Origin: Kitasatospora cineracea
Lineage (GTDB): Bacteria; Actinomycetota; Actinomycetes; Streptomycetales; Streptomycetaceae
Reading direction: 5' to 3'
Assembly (NCBI RefSeq): GCF_003751605.1
Contig: NZ_RJVJ01000001.1
Coordinates: forward strand, 2,294,001 to 2,358,000
Length of the DNA: 64,000 nucleotides
In this document: piece after piece, positions 27,087-41,421 of the stretch
Layout: the number at the start of each line of letters is the position of its first letter
Position numbering within the stretch: the stretch's first letter is position 1
The notes under the pieces: generated by a model
Seen by the model: only the letters and a program-made list of their open reading frames with translations
Database searches by the model: none
Told to the model about the DNA's origin: nothing
Position numbers and translations under genes: made by a program

Positions 27087-27530
27087 TCAGAACCGGAACG
27101 GGCCGAGCCGGGCCAACTCCCAGGCCCAGGCCGGCAACAGGGCGGCGGCCAGCAACAGGTTGCGGCCCGCGTACGACGACTCCCGCCACCGGCGGCCCGG
27201 GCCGAGCGGCCAGCCCACCAGCAGCACGGCGGCCAGCGCCGTCACCGGGTTCGCCAGCAGCGCCGCGCCCCAACGCCCGTGCCCCGCCTCGATGAACACC
27301 GTGGTGCTGCCGCACAGCGGGCACGGCACCCCGGTCAGCAGCCGCAGCGGGCACAGCACCCCCGGGTCGTGCGCGTCGTGCGCCGCCGCCACCGCGACCG
27401 CCGCCCCGGCGACCACCGCCCCCCGCAGCAGCACCCGCAGCGCCGCACCCGGCACGGTGCCCGCCGACCACCAGGGCGCGGCCGGGAACGGGGCGGTGCG
27501 GACCGGGGCCTCGGCCCCGGGGGCGGTCAC
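27087..27530 (-). CDS. DUF2752 membrane protein
   Basis: A 147-aa protein with three hydrophobic helices ([51 protein letters not shown]). [20 protein letters not shown] is the DUF2752 signature with its two cysteine pairs. Small integral membrane protein of unknown function. GTG 27530 is the most upstream reasonable start and has no clear ribosome site, so the start is uncertain. It lies 131 bp before the RDD gene, same strand. Confidence 0.82.
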   Translation of the reverse strand: MTAPGAEAPVRTAPFPAAPWWSAGTVPGAALRVLLRGAVVAGAAVAVAAAHDAHDPGVLCPLRLLTGVPCPLCGSTTVFIEAGHGRWGAALLANPVTALAAVLLVGWPLGPGRRWRESSYAGRNLLLAAALLPAWAWELARLGPFRF

Positions 27531-27878
27531 GGCCGCAGGGGGGCGCGAACGGGCAGGGCGGCAGCCGCGCCGCGGACGACCGACGGCCCCGGCAAGTACG
27601 GTTCGCTCACTGTCGTTCTTCCCCCGAACATCTCGTCCCCCGCCGGCGGACGGCCCGTCACCAGACCCGGTGCGGCAGGGATTGCCCCGCCATCGTCGTC
27701 CGTACCACGCCGCGCTGTCCAGCCGCCAGCCGCAACCCGGACCGGACCGTGGCACAACCGCAACGGGTCCGACACGCTCCGTGTCCGCCCCGGGGACGCT
27801 CGGTGGCCGCCGCGCCGCGCCGGTCCGACGGGCGGTACGGCGGCACGCCCCCCGCCCCGGATCCGGGAGAATGGGCCC
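27531..27878. other. Divergent spacer DUF2752-folD
   Basis: These 348 bp have no convincing gene in any frame with a ribosome site. A small hairpin GACACG-CTC-CGTGTC lies at 27771-27785. Promoters for both genes must be here, but I find no hexamer pair worth naming. Confidence 0.4.
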
Positions 27879-28733
27879 ATGACTGCCCAGATTCTCGATG
27901 GCAAGGCCACCGCGGCCGCGATCAAGTCCGAACTCGCCGTCCGCGTGGCGGCCCTCAAGGAACGGGGCATCGTCCCCGGCCTCGGCACCGTCCTGGTCGG
28001 CGACGACCCGGGCAGCCGGTGGTACGTCAACGGCAAGCACCGGGACTGCGCGGAGATCGGCATCGCCTCCATCCAGCGCGAACTGCCCGCCACCGCCACC
28101 CAGGAGGACGTCGAGGACGTCGTCCGCGAACTCAACGCCGACCCGTCCTGCACCGGCTACATCGTCCAACTCCCGCTCCCCAAGGGCCTGGACCAGAACC
28201 GCGTGCTCGAACTCATGGACCCCGACAAGGACGCCGACGGCCTCCACCCCACCTCGCTCGGCCGCCTCGTCCTCGGCATCGACGGCCCGCTGCCCTGCAC
28301 CCCGCTCGGCATCGTCGAACTGCTCCGCCGCCACGACGTCGCCCTCGACGGCGCCGAGGTCGTCGTGGTCGGCCGCGGCATCACCGTCGGCCGCTCCATC
28401 GGCCTGCTGCTCACCCGCCGCAGCGAGAACGCCACCGTGACGCTCTGCCACACCGGCACCCGCGACCTCGCCTCGCACCTGCGCAAGGCCGACGTCATCG
28501 TCGCCGCCGCGGGCGTCCCGCACCTGGTCAAGCCCGAGGACGTCAAGCCCGGCGCGGCCATCCTCGACGTCGGCGTCTCCCGCAGCGAGGGCAAGATCGT
28601 CGGCGACGTGCACCCCGGCGCCGCCGAGGTGGCCGGCTGGATCTCCCCCAACCCCGGCGGCGTCGGTCCGATGACCCGCGCCATGCTCCTCAACAACATC
28701 GTCGAGGCGGCCGAGCGCCGCGCCGGCGTCTGA
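27879..28733 (+). CDS. folD: Methylene-THF dehydrogenase / methenyl-THF cyclohydrolase
   Basis: A 284-aa protein that turns 5,10-methylene-THF into 10-formyl-THF, the donor for PurN and Pur[15 protein letters not shown] contains the catalytic Tyr and Lys. [20 protein letters not shown], and [20 protein letters not shown] for NADP binding (the usual P after GR is S), are followed by [16 protein letters not shown] near the end. ATG 27879 follows GGGAGA. The DUF3017 gene follows after five bases. Placement near purNH fits its job. Confidence 0.97.
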   Translation: MTAQILDGKATAAAIKSELAVRVAALKERGIVPGLGTVLVGDDPGSRWYVNGKHRDCAEIGIASIQRELPATATQEDVEDVVRELNADPSCTGYIVQLPLPKGLDQNRVLELMDPDKDADGLHPTSLGRLVLGIDGPLPCTPLGIVELLRRHDVALDGAEVVVVGRGITVGRSIGLLLTRRSENATVTLCHTGTRDLASHLRKADVIVAAAGVPHLVKPEDVKPGAAILDVGVSRSEGKIVGDVHPGAAEVAGWISPNPGGVGPMTRAMLLNNIVEAAERRAGV

Positions 28734-28738
28734 CACCG

Positions 28739-30311
<1,573 letters not shown>

Positions 30312-30322
30312 GCCCCGACCCC

Positions 30323-30374
30323 GCACGCGGCGAAGGCCGGGACCCCCGCGGGGGTCCCGGCCTTCGCCGCGTGC
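30323..30374. terminator. Very strong bidirectional terminator after mdh
   Basis: A 25-bp perfect stem (30323-30347 with 30350-30374) around GC. It lies between convergent mdh and the GT-C gene, overlapping neither. Confidence 0.9.
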
Positions 30375-30382
30375 GCCGGGCG

Positions 30383-34519
<4,137 letters not shown>

Positions 34520-34520
<1 letters not shown>

Positions 34521-35077
34521 TGCCGACGGCTGCCGCCCCCGGTGGTGACGGCCTCGACGAGGCCGTCACCATCGGCGTGTCCATACACGTCCCGGAGCCG
34601 TACGGCAGCCGGGTGCAGGACGCCCGGGCCGGGCACGGCGACCCGCAGGCCAGGTCGATACCGACCCACGTCACCCTGCTGCCGCCGACCGAGACCCGCA
34701 CCGGCTTCCTGCCCGCGATCGAGCGCCACCTGCGGGCGGTGGCCGCCGCCCAGCGGCCGTTCCGGATGCTGCTGCAGGGCAGCGGCACCTTCCGGCCGGT
34801 CTCCCCCGTGGTGTTCGTCCGGGTCGAGGAGGGCGCCCAGGAGTGCCGGGTGCTGGAGGCCGAGGTCCGCTCCGGCCCGCTGGCCCGCGAGCTGGCCTTC
34901 CCCTACCACCCGCACGTCACCGTCGCGCACGGCCTGCCCGAGCCCGTCCTGGACCGCGCGTACGAGGACGCCCGGGGGTTCCGGGCGGTCTTCGAGGTCG
35001 CCGAGTTCGTGCTCTCCCGGTTCGGCGCGGACTCGGTGTGGCGCCCCTGGCGGAGCTACGCGTTCGGGCCGGCCTGA
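34520..35077 (+). CDS. 2'-5' RNA ligase / 2H phosphoesterase family protein
   Basis: A 185-aa protein. The two HxTx catalytic tetrads are HVTL (SIPTHVTLLPP) and HVTV (YHPHVTVAHGLPE), spaced about 85 residues apart, as in the 2H superfamily. These enzymes open or form 2',3'-cyclic or 2'-5' phosphate links on RNA or nucleotides. It begins at ATG 34520, sharing one base with the trpS stop, so it is coupled to trpS. That suggests a link to RNA processing; substrate unknown. Confidence 0.88.
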
Positions 35078-35079
35078 GC

Positions 35080-35115
35080 AGCCCGGACACCCCGGCCGTC
35101 CGGGGCGTCCGGGCT
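35080..35115. terminator. Bidirectional terminator after the trpS operon
   Basis: AGCCCGGAC (35080-35088) pairs with GTCCGGGCT (35107-35115), and CCCCGG with CCGGGG inside it. It lies between convergent 2H phosphoesterase and TagF-like genes. Confidence 0.78.
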
Positions 35116-35132
35116 GGGAGTTCCCGGCGGGT

Positions 35133-37565
35133 TCACTGGGAGTCCGCGGGGAGCCGTCCGGCGAGTTCGAGCATCCGGTCCACCACCCGGGCCGCGGCCC
35201 GGCCGTCGTCGAGCGGGCAGAACCGCTCCCGGAACGCCCGGTAGCGCTCCCGGTACGGCTCCGGGTCGAGGTCGCGCAGGGCGGCCACCACGGCGGCCGA
35301 GTCCGCCAGCAGCGGGCCCGGGGCGCTCGACTCGAAGTCGAAGGTGAAGCCGCGCAGCCGGTTGCGGTAGTGCTCCAGGTCGTAGGTGAAGAACAGCATC
35401 GGCCGGCCGGTCACCGCGAAGTCGAACATCAGCGACGAGTAGTCGGTGACCAGCACGTCGGCGGCCAGCATCAGGTCGGCGACGTCCGGGTGGTCCGAGA
35501 CGTCCCGGACGAAGTCGTCGTCCGGCATCCGCCCGCCGACGTGCACGTGCGGGCGCAGCAGCAGCACGTGGTCCCCGCCGAGGGCGGCCCGGGCCGCCCC
35601 GACGTCCAGCCGCAGGTCGAGCCGGTAGCGGTCGCCCTCGCGCTGGTCGTCGCGCCAGGTCGGGGCGTACAGCACCGCGGTGCGCCCCTCGGGGACGCCG
35701 AGCCGGGCCCGGACCGCGGCCCGCTCGGCCGGGTCGGCGCGCACCAGCCGGTCGTTGCGCGGGTAGCCGGCCTCCAGCAGTTCGCCGCGGTAGGCGAAGG
35801 AGTCGGCCAGCACCGGGGTGGCGAACGGGCTGGGGGAGAGCAGCAGGTTCCACTGCCGGACCTCGTGCTCCAGCCGGTCCAGGTAGCCGTCCTCGGTCAT
35901 CCACGCGGCGCGCACCTGGCGCGCTATCCGCTTGAGCGGGGTGCCGTGCCACAGCTGGGCGACGACCTGGCCCTCGCGGCGCTCCAGGAACTCCGGGAAG
36001 TGCGTGTTGCCGACCAGGTAGCGGCTGGTGGCCAGCGCCTCGTACCACTCGGGGCTCCACATCCGCAGCGCGGTGGTGCCCGGCGGGGGCTGCTCCTGGC
36101 CGTCCTCGACCACCCACAGGTGCTCCAGCGGCAGGCCGCGGGCGGCCAGTTCCTCGTGCACGGCGCGCGGGTTGCAGGAGTAGCTGCGGCCGCCGAAGAC
36201 GTCGTACAGCACGGCGTCGCGCAGCGGGCGGCGGCGGGCCTCCGGGTAGGCCCCGGTGCGCAGCCGCAACTGGCGGCGGGCGCTGCGCTCGGCGGCGGTG
36301 AGCACCGGGGTGCTGTCCAGGATCAGGGTGTCGTGCCAGCGGCGCTCCAGCACGAAGGTCTTGGGGCCGCGCGCGGCGCGCAGCGGCAGCGCCTCCAGGA
36401 CGCCGGGGTGCAGGCGCAGCGACGGCTCCTCGTGCTCGGGGGCGCCCGCCCGGCGCAGCGACAGCTCCCAGACGCCCTTGGCGAGCGGGCGGGGGCGGCC
36501 GTCGGAGGCCGGCGGCTCCAGCGGCAGGACGGCGGCGAACCGGCCGTCCGGGCCGGTGGTGACGGGGCGCCGGCGCTCCCGGCCGTCGCCGCTGTGGCGC
36601 AGCACCAGTTCGAGCGCGGTGCCGGCGTGGTGCGGCAGCTCGCCGGCCACCCGGTAGCCCTCCGGGACGGCGGTGAGGGTGTCGACCAGCGGCTCCGGGT
36701 CCTGGACGCAGAACTGCAGGTGCAGGTCGGAGAGCTGCTTGGCGTACAGCACCTGCCGGTCCGGCAGCGGGAGTTGGCGGCGGCCGGCCGGCGGGCAGTC
36801 GGCGCGCAGGTCGACGGTGGCGCCGCCGGGGCCGAGCAGGGTCGGCTCCCAGTGCCCGGTGAGCGAGCACTGCCCGGCGGCGATCCGGGCGGTGAACGCG
36901 GTGCCGTCCCAGTCGGTGGCGCAGCCGACGGCGGTGTCGGTCTCCCGGTGACGCAGTATCAGCCGCCCGCCGGCGGCCGCGGCGGGGGCCCGGCCGGAGA
37001 GCCGGAAGCCGTCGGGGGTGCGCTCCAGGCCGGTGACGGCGCCCAGGCCGGTGAGCACGGTCAGCTGCAGGGTGCCGCCGCCGAACCGGGGGACCAGCAG
37101 CACGCCCTCGTCGACCCAGCGGGCGGGCGGGTACTCGGCGCTGCCGCACCAGTGCGCGGCCAGCGGGGCACGGGCCCGGACCTGGCCGGCGGCCACCAGC
37201 GCGTCGACCCGCCAGGTGCCGGGCTGCCACCGGCCGCCCGGGCCCAGCGACCGGGGGTCGAGCAGCGCGGTGAAGCCGGTCCAGTCGAGGCCGTGCGCCT
37301 GCTGGCCGCTGTCGTCGGTGGCCTCGGGCAGGTAGCGGGGGTGGGTCGGCAGGACCAGCGGCCGCTGCCCGGTGGGAGGGGTCAGTTCGAGGGCGACCGC
37401 GGTCTCGCCCGGGCGGTCGCCGGGATGGCCCTCCAGCCGCCCGTCGCCGGACAGCGACAGGACGTCGCCGTCCCAGACGGCCTGGCGCAGCCCGACCCGG
37501 GCGGAGGCGTCCGGTGCGGTGCGGAGGCGGTCCTGGCGGCCGGCGAAAAGGGAGATTCGAGACAC
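35133..37565 (-). CDS. CDP-glycerol:glycerophosphate glycerophosphotransferase (TagF-like)
   Basis: An 810-aa protein. The C-terminal half is the TagF/GT-B domain: AQLWHGTPLKRIARQV (H540, expected base), YAPTWRDDQREGDRY, LLLRPHVHVGG, and DVADLMLAADVLVTDYSSLM with FTYDLEHYRNRLRGF for CDP-glycerol. The N-terminal 400 residues form beta-rich domains (DWTGFTALLDPRSLGPGGRW), like those linking the domains of the neighbouring 1192-aa paralogue. The GT2 domain of that paralogue is absent. No signal peptide; it works at the inner membrane face. Start GTG 37565 lacks a ribosome site but is six bases after a -10. Predicted to add glycerol-phosphate units to a teichoic-acid-like polymer. Confidence 0.87.
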   Translation of the reverse strand: MSRISLFAGRQDRLRTAPDASARVGLRQAVWDGDVLSLSGDGRLEGHPGDRPGETAVALELTPPTGQRPLVLPTHPRYLPEATDDSGQQAHGLDWTGFTALLDPRSLGPGGRWQPGTWRVDALVAAGQVRARAPLAAHWCGSAEYPPARWVDEGVLLVPRFGGGTLQLTVLTGLGAVTGLERTPDGFRLSGRAPAAAAGGRLILRHRETDTAVGCATDWDGTAFTARIAAGQCSLTGHWEPTLLGPGGATVDLRADCPPAGRRQLPLPDRQVLYAKQLSDLHLQFCVQDPEPLVDTLTAVPEGYRVAGELPHHAGTALELVLRHSGDGRERRRPVTTGPDGRFAAVLPLEPPASDGRPRPLAKGVWELSLRRAGAPEHEEPSLRLHPGVLEALPLRAARGPKTFVLERRWHDTLILDSTPVLTAAERSARRQLRLRTGAYPEARRRPLRDAVLYDVFGGRSYSCNPRAVHEELAARGLPLEHLWVVEDGQEQPPPGTTALRMWSPEWYEALATSRYLVGNTHFPEFLERREGQVVAQLWHGTPLKRIARQVRAAWMTEDGYLDRLEHEVRQWNLLLSPSPFATPVLADSFAYRGELLEAGYPRNDRLVRADPAERAAVRARLGVPEGRTAVLYAPTWRDDQREGDRYRLDLRLDVGAARAALGGDHVLLLRPHVHVGGRMPDDDFVRDVSDHPDVADLMLAADVLVTDYSSLMFDFAVTGRPMLFFTYDLEHYRNRLRGFTFDFESSAPGPLLADSAAVVAALRDLDPEPYRERYRAFRERFCPLDDGRAAARVVDRMLELAGRLPADSQ

Positions 37566-37571
37566 TCGCCC

Positions 37572-37606
37572 ATGACAGCCAGGCGAATGGGGAAAGTCAA
37601 TTCCCC
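37572..37606 (-). promoter_or_regulatory. Promoter of the 810-aa TagF gene with inverted repeat over -35
   Basis: On the minus strand TTGACT (37600-37595), 17 bp and TGTCAT (37577-37572). Transcription should begin at about 37565, the start codon itself, so the mRNA is leaderless. GGGGAA and TTCCCC (37589-37594, 37601-37606) flank the -35 exactly, a likely repressor site. The region is AT-rich. Confidence 0.55.
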
Positions 37607-37663
37607 GCTTTCTGGGAAAGTTCTCAGCTTTTCCTGAAATATGCAGGGAATTGGCAGTGCATT

Positions 37664-37691
37664 GACCGGCGGCGACGGGTCACCGCCGGTC
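37664..37691 (-). terminator. Hairpin after the bifunctional GT2-TagF gene
   Basis: GACCGGCGG (37664-37672) pairs with CCGCCGGTC (37683-37691) across ten bases, just beyond the 37703 stop. Confidence 0.6.
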
Positions 37692-37702
37692 GGCAGCCCC
37701 GG

Positions 37703-40700
37703 CTACTCGCCCTCGGCCAGCAGCGCGTCCACCACCCGCGCCGCGGCCTGGCCGTCGTCCAGGTCCCCGTACGCCTCGCGGAACGCCGCGTACTTCTCGG
37801 CGTACCCGGCGGCCGTCCCCGGCAGGTCGCCGAGCGCCGCGACCACCTCGGCGGAGGTCCGCAGCAGCGGGCCGGGCGCCTGGGCCTCGAAGTCGAAGCT
37901 GAAACCGCGCAGGTTGTCGCGGTAGTGCTCGAGGTCGTAGGTGAAGAACAGCACCGGGCGGCCGGTGTTCATGAAATCGAACACCGAGGCGGAGTAGTCG
38001 GTCACCAGCGCGTCGGCGACCAGCAGCAGCTCCGCCATGTCCGGGTAGGTGCTGACGTCCCACACGTAGCCGTTGCCGGCCTCGGCGATCTGCCCGCGCA
38101 CCACCTCGTGGCCGCGCACCAGCAGCACCTGGTCGTCGCCCAGCGCGGCCCGGGCCGCGTCCAGGTCGAGCTGCAGGTTCAGCTGGTAGCCGCCGTCCGG
38201 CAGCCGGCGGTCCTCCCGGAAGGTCGGCGCGTACAGCACCACCTTCTTGCCCTCGGGCAGGCCGAGCTGCTCGCGCACCCGCTCGGCGGTCTTCTCCCGG
38301 TCGGCGGCGAACAGCAGGTCGTTGCGCGGCGAGCCGCTCTCCAGGACCTTCCCCCCGTACCCGAAGGCGCGCCGCAGCACCGGCACCGACCAGCGGTTGC
38401 CCGCGGTCAGCAGGCTCCACTGCGGCACCTCCTCCTTGAGGTGCTCCAGGTACCCGGAGTCGGTGAACCAGACCTTCTCGAAGTCGGTGCCGATCCGCTT
38501 CAGCGGCACGCCCTGCCAGGTCTGCAGGACGACCTGGCCGGGGCGGCGGCGGAAGTACGTGGGCAGGTGGGTGGAGGTGACGATGTACTTCGCGGTGGAC
38601 AGCGCCCGGAACCACTCGGGGGAGCGGTGCCGGACCGCCTCGGCGGTCTGCGGCAGCTCGGCCTGAAGGTCCACCGAGGTCCACAGGTGGCGCAGCGGCA
38701 GGCCGCGGCGGACCAGCTCCTCGTGCACCGCCCGCGGCGAGTCGCTGTACACGCCGCCGTCCGCGGCCCACCAGTCCTCCCGGACGGTGTGGTACAGCAC
38801 CGTGTCGGTCAGCGGGCCGGCCTGCTGCTCGGTGTAGGCGTGGCGCAGGGCGCGCTGGCGGTAGCCGCTGCGCTCGTCCGGCGCCAGCGGGTCGTGCGAC
38901 TCCAGCGTGAGGGTGTCGAAGCCGCGGCGCTCCAGGGCGACCCGCTTGCCGCGGGCCTCGACCTCCAGCGGCAGCGCGTCGAAGGTCCCGGCGGCCAGCG
39001 CGGCCGGCGGCCACAGGCTGTCGATCGGGGAGCCGACCGGGCGGAACAGCACCGTCCAGGCGCCCTTGTGCAGCGGCACCCGGCCGGCGAAGGACGCGGT
39101 CGGCACGGCGGGCAGCGCGGCCCGGAACCGGCCGTCGGCGATCTCCACCGGGTAGGCGTGCTCCTCCTGGCGCTTGTGGTGCCGGATCACCAGCTCGTAG
39201 CGGTGCGCGCCGGGCAGCGGGAACGAGCCGCTGACCACGAAGGACTCGCCGTCGGCGGCCCGGGCCACCTCCTCGATCACCGGCTGCAGCACCTGGTCGC
39301 ACAGCTGCAGGTAGCCGGACGGGGAGGGCTTGGCGTACAGCGAGCGCCCGCCGCCCGGCAGCGGCAGGTGCAGCTCCACCGGCGCGGTGCGGTCGTCCAG
39401 CACCAGCGGCAGCGTGCTGCCGTCGGCCAGCTTGAGGTCGAGGTCCCAGCGGTCCCGGGTGCGCTCCTCGGCGGTCGGGTCGAGGGCGTCCCAGGCCTCC
39501 CGGACGGCGGTCAGGTCGGCGGTCCGGAACCGCGCGGTGAACGGCAGGTCGCGGCCGGCCGGGGTGCCCAGCTCCAGCCCGGCGAACAGTTCGCGGTCCG
39601 ACTCGACGTGGGTGAGCCGCAGCTCGGCGCCGGCCAGGTCCGGGCCGGAGCGGACCAGGCCGCGCAGCTCGACCGTGCCGTCCGCGGCGGCGGCCGCCAC
39701 CGCCCGGGCGCGCACCCGCTCCACCCGCAGCAGCAGGTGGCCGTCCCGGGACCACGGCACGACCCGGACGTCGTCCTCGACCCAGTGCACCGGCGGGTAC
39801 TCGTTGCGGTCGTGCCAGCCGACCGACACCCGGCCCTTGTACACGCCGCCCTTGCCGGCCCCGGCCACCAGGACCCGCCAGGAGCCCTCCTTCCAGACGC
39901 CGCGGGACTTCAGCCGCCGCGGGTCGATGGACGCGGCGAAGCCCGCCCAGTCGCAGCTGTACAGGTCGTGCGGGGAGCTGGAGGTGGCCTCCGGGGAGTA
40001 CTGCGCCTTCGTCTGCACGGCCACCACGCCGCGGCCCTTGGCCTCGCGCAGGATCAGCGCCTTGACCATGTCGTGCTTGTGCTCGGCGCCCAGGTGCTCG
40101 GGGAAGGCGTGGCCGGTCAGCTGGAGCTTCCCGCCCTCCCAGCGGGCCTCGTACAGCCGCGAGCGCATCACCAGGGCGTTCTTCAGCCGCAGCACGTCCG
40201 CGGGCACGCTCTTGCGGCCGCCGCGCAGGAACGGGTAGTCGGCGTACGGGCGCAGCAGGCCGCGGGCCGGGGCCGCGCCGTTGCTGTCCTGCTCGAAGCG
40301 GAGCTGCTCGATCAGCTCCTCCAGCCGGCCCTGCAGGGTCAGGTGGTACTTGAGCCGCAGCGGGGCGCGCAGCTTGCGGACCTGCTCGGGGCCGATCGCG
40401 CGCAGCAGCCGGCCGACCGACTCCAGGTAGGCCGCGTTGTACTCCGGGTCGTTCTCCAGCACCGAGCCGAAGAACATCGGGATCTCCTCGACGAGGTTGT
40501 TCTCGTCGTAGGTGCGCAGGTACTTGCGGTACTTCGGGTCGCTCTGCGCGGAGAGCCAGTCCCGGACCAGCTCCATCGACTTGACCCGGTCGAGGACGCC
40601 CCGCGGGTTGGTCTTCATCTGGGTGATCGACATCTCGCCGACCTCCCGCTCGCGCCAGTGGTAGATCGGCTCGGCGAGCACGTCGACCCGGCGGGCCATG

Positions 40701-41281
40701 AAGTGGTGCGGCACGCTGACCGGGGCGTCCTCGTACAGGATGCCCTCGGGGTACAGCACGCCCGCCTCGTCGAAGAACGAGCGCCGGTAGACCTTGTTCC
40801 AGGCGGTGCGGTCGGTGATCAGCGCCGGGATCTCGGTGATGTGGGTGCGCAGCCGGGTCGACGCGAACGGCTTGCGGTGGCCGCCGGACTGGTAGTGGCC
40901 GACCGCGCGGAAGCGCTGCACGTTGCCGGTGCAGAAGTCCGAACCGGTCTCGTCCAGGGTGCCGATCATCAGCTCGTACGCGGACGGCGGCATGGTGTCG
41001 TCGCTGTCGACGAAGGCGAGGAACTCGCTGTCCGGGGAAATGTGCCGGTAGCCGGTGTTGCGCGCCGCCCCCAGACCCTTGTTGACCTGCTGCACCAGCC
41101 GGAACCGGGAGTCCTTCGCGGCGTACGCCTCGGCGATCGCGGCACTGGAGTCCTTGGAGCCGTCGTCGACCATGACGCACTCGAAGTCGGCGAAGGTCTG
41201 GGCGGCGATGGAGTCCAGGCACTCCTCGAGGTAGCGCTCGACGTTGTAGATCGGGACGACGACGGACAGACGGGGGGCCAT
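37703..41281 (-). CDS. Bifunctional GT2 glycosyltransferase / TagF-like glycerophosphotransferase
   Basis: A 1192-aa protein. Residues 1-230 are a GT2 domain: LSVVVPIYNVERYLEECLDS, CVMVDDGSKDSS, NKGLGAARNTG and AFVDSDDTMPP (DxD). A helical linker and beta-rich domains follow. The last 380 residues are a TagF-like domain (SAVFDFMNTGRPV region, HYRDNLRGFSFDFE, YAPTFREDRRLPDGG, VRGHEVVRG). In the motif that reads WHGTPLK in the paralogue, this protein has WQGVPLK: Q923 replaces the histidine. The fused architecture is known in actinobacteria for wall-polymer synthesis. ATG 41281. The minus-strand neighbour and the GT2 gene at 41422 suggest one wall-polymer locus. Confidence 0.88.
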   Translation of the reverse strand: MAPRLSVVVPIYNVERYLEECLDSIAAQTFADFECVMVDDGSKDSSAAIAEAYAAKDSRFRLVQQVNKGLGAARNTGYRHISPDSEFLAFVDSDDTMPPSAYELMIGTLDETGSDFCTGNVQRFRAVGHYQSGGHRKPFASTRLRTHITEIPALITDRTAWNKVYRRSFFDEAGVLYPEGILYEDAPVSVPHHFMARRVDVLAEPIYHWREREVGEMSITQMKTNPRGVLDRVKSMELVRDWLSAQSDPKYRKYLRTYDENNLVEEIPMFFGSVLENDPEYNAAYLESVGRLLRAIGPEQVRKLRAPLRLKYHLTLQGRLEELIEQLRFEQDSNGAAPARGLLRPYADYPFLRGGRKSVPADVLRLKNALVMRSRLYEARWEGGKLQLTGHAFPEHLGAEHKHDMVKALILREAKGRGVVAVQTKAQYSPEATSSSPHDLYSCDWAGFAASIDPRRLKSRGVWKEGSWRVLVAGAGKGGVYKGRVSVGWHDRNEYPPVHWVEDDVRVVPWSRDGHLLLRVERVRARAVAAAAADGTVELRGLVRSGPDLAGAELRLTHVESDRELFAGLELGTPAGRDLPFTARFRTADLTAVREAWDALDPTAEERTRDRWDLDLKLADGSTLPLVLDDRTAPVELHLPLPGGGRSLYAKPSPSGYLQLCDQVLQPVIEEVARAADGESFVVSGSFPLPGAHRYELVIRHHKRQEEHAYPVEIADGRFRAALPAVPTASFAGRVPLHKGAWTVLFRPVGSPIDSLWPPAALAAGTFDALPLEVEARGKRVALERRGFDTLTLESHDPLAPDERSGYRQRALRHAYTEQQAGPLTDTVLYHTVREDWWAADGGVYSDSPRAVHEELVRRGLPLRHLWTSVDLQAELPQTAEAVRHRSPEWFRALSTAKYIVTSTHLPTYFRRRPGQVVLQTWQGVPLKRIGTDFEKVWFTDSGYLEHLKEEVPQWSLLTAGNRWSVPVLRRAFGYGGKVLESGSPRNDLLFAADREKTAERVREQLGLPEGKKVVLYAPTFREDRRLPDGGYQLNLQLDLDAARAALGDDQVLLVRGHEVVRGQIAEAGNGYVWDVSTYPDMAELLLVADALVTDYSASVFDFMNTGRPVLFFTYDLEHYRDNLRGFSFDFEAQAPGPLLRTSAEVVAALGDLPGTAAGYAEKYAAFREAYGDLDDGQAAARVVDALLAEGE

Positions 41282-41360
41282 CGGTAGCGCAGAGCCTTTC
41301 CTCAGGGAGTGCGACCGGTGGGCCCGAGAAACGTGCTAAAGCGGACCGGCACCGGCCGCG

Positions 41361-41366
41361 ATCCTA
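41361..41366 (-). promoter_or_regulatory. TAGGAT -10 element before the GT2-TagF gene
   Basis: A consensus Streptomyces -10 on the minus strand about 80 bp before ATG 41281, giving a leader near 73 nt. The -35 is weak (GCAGAC at a 17-bp spacing). On the plus strand TAGTCT (41382-41387) could serve the divergent GT2 gene. Confidence 0.4.
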
Positions 41367-41421
41367 CCTCTCCGGGCTTGCTAGTCTGCGCCAGGCCAGG
41401 CCAGGTCGGGAGAGTGAAGAG

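Noticed and set aside
37514..41287. Open frame of over 1,200 codons on the plus strand opposite the GT2-TagF gene
   Set aside because: It is antisense to a gene with intact GT2 and TagF motifs, is low-complexity (Gly, Arg, Val, Gln, His) and has no ribosome site; typical of stop-poor frames in GC-rich DNA.
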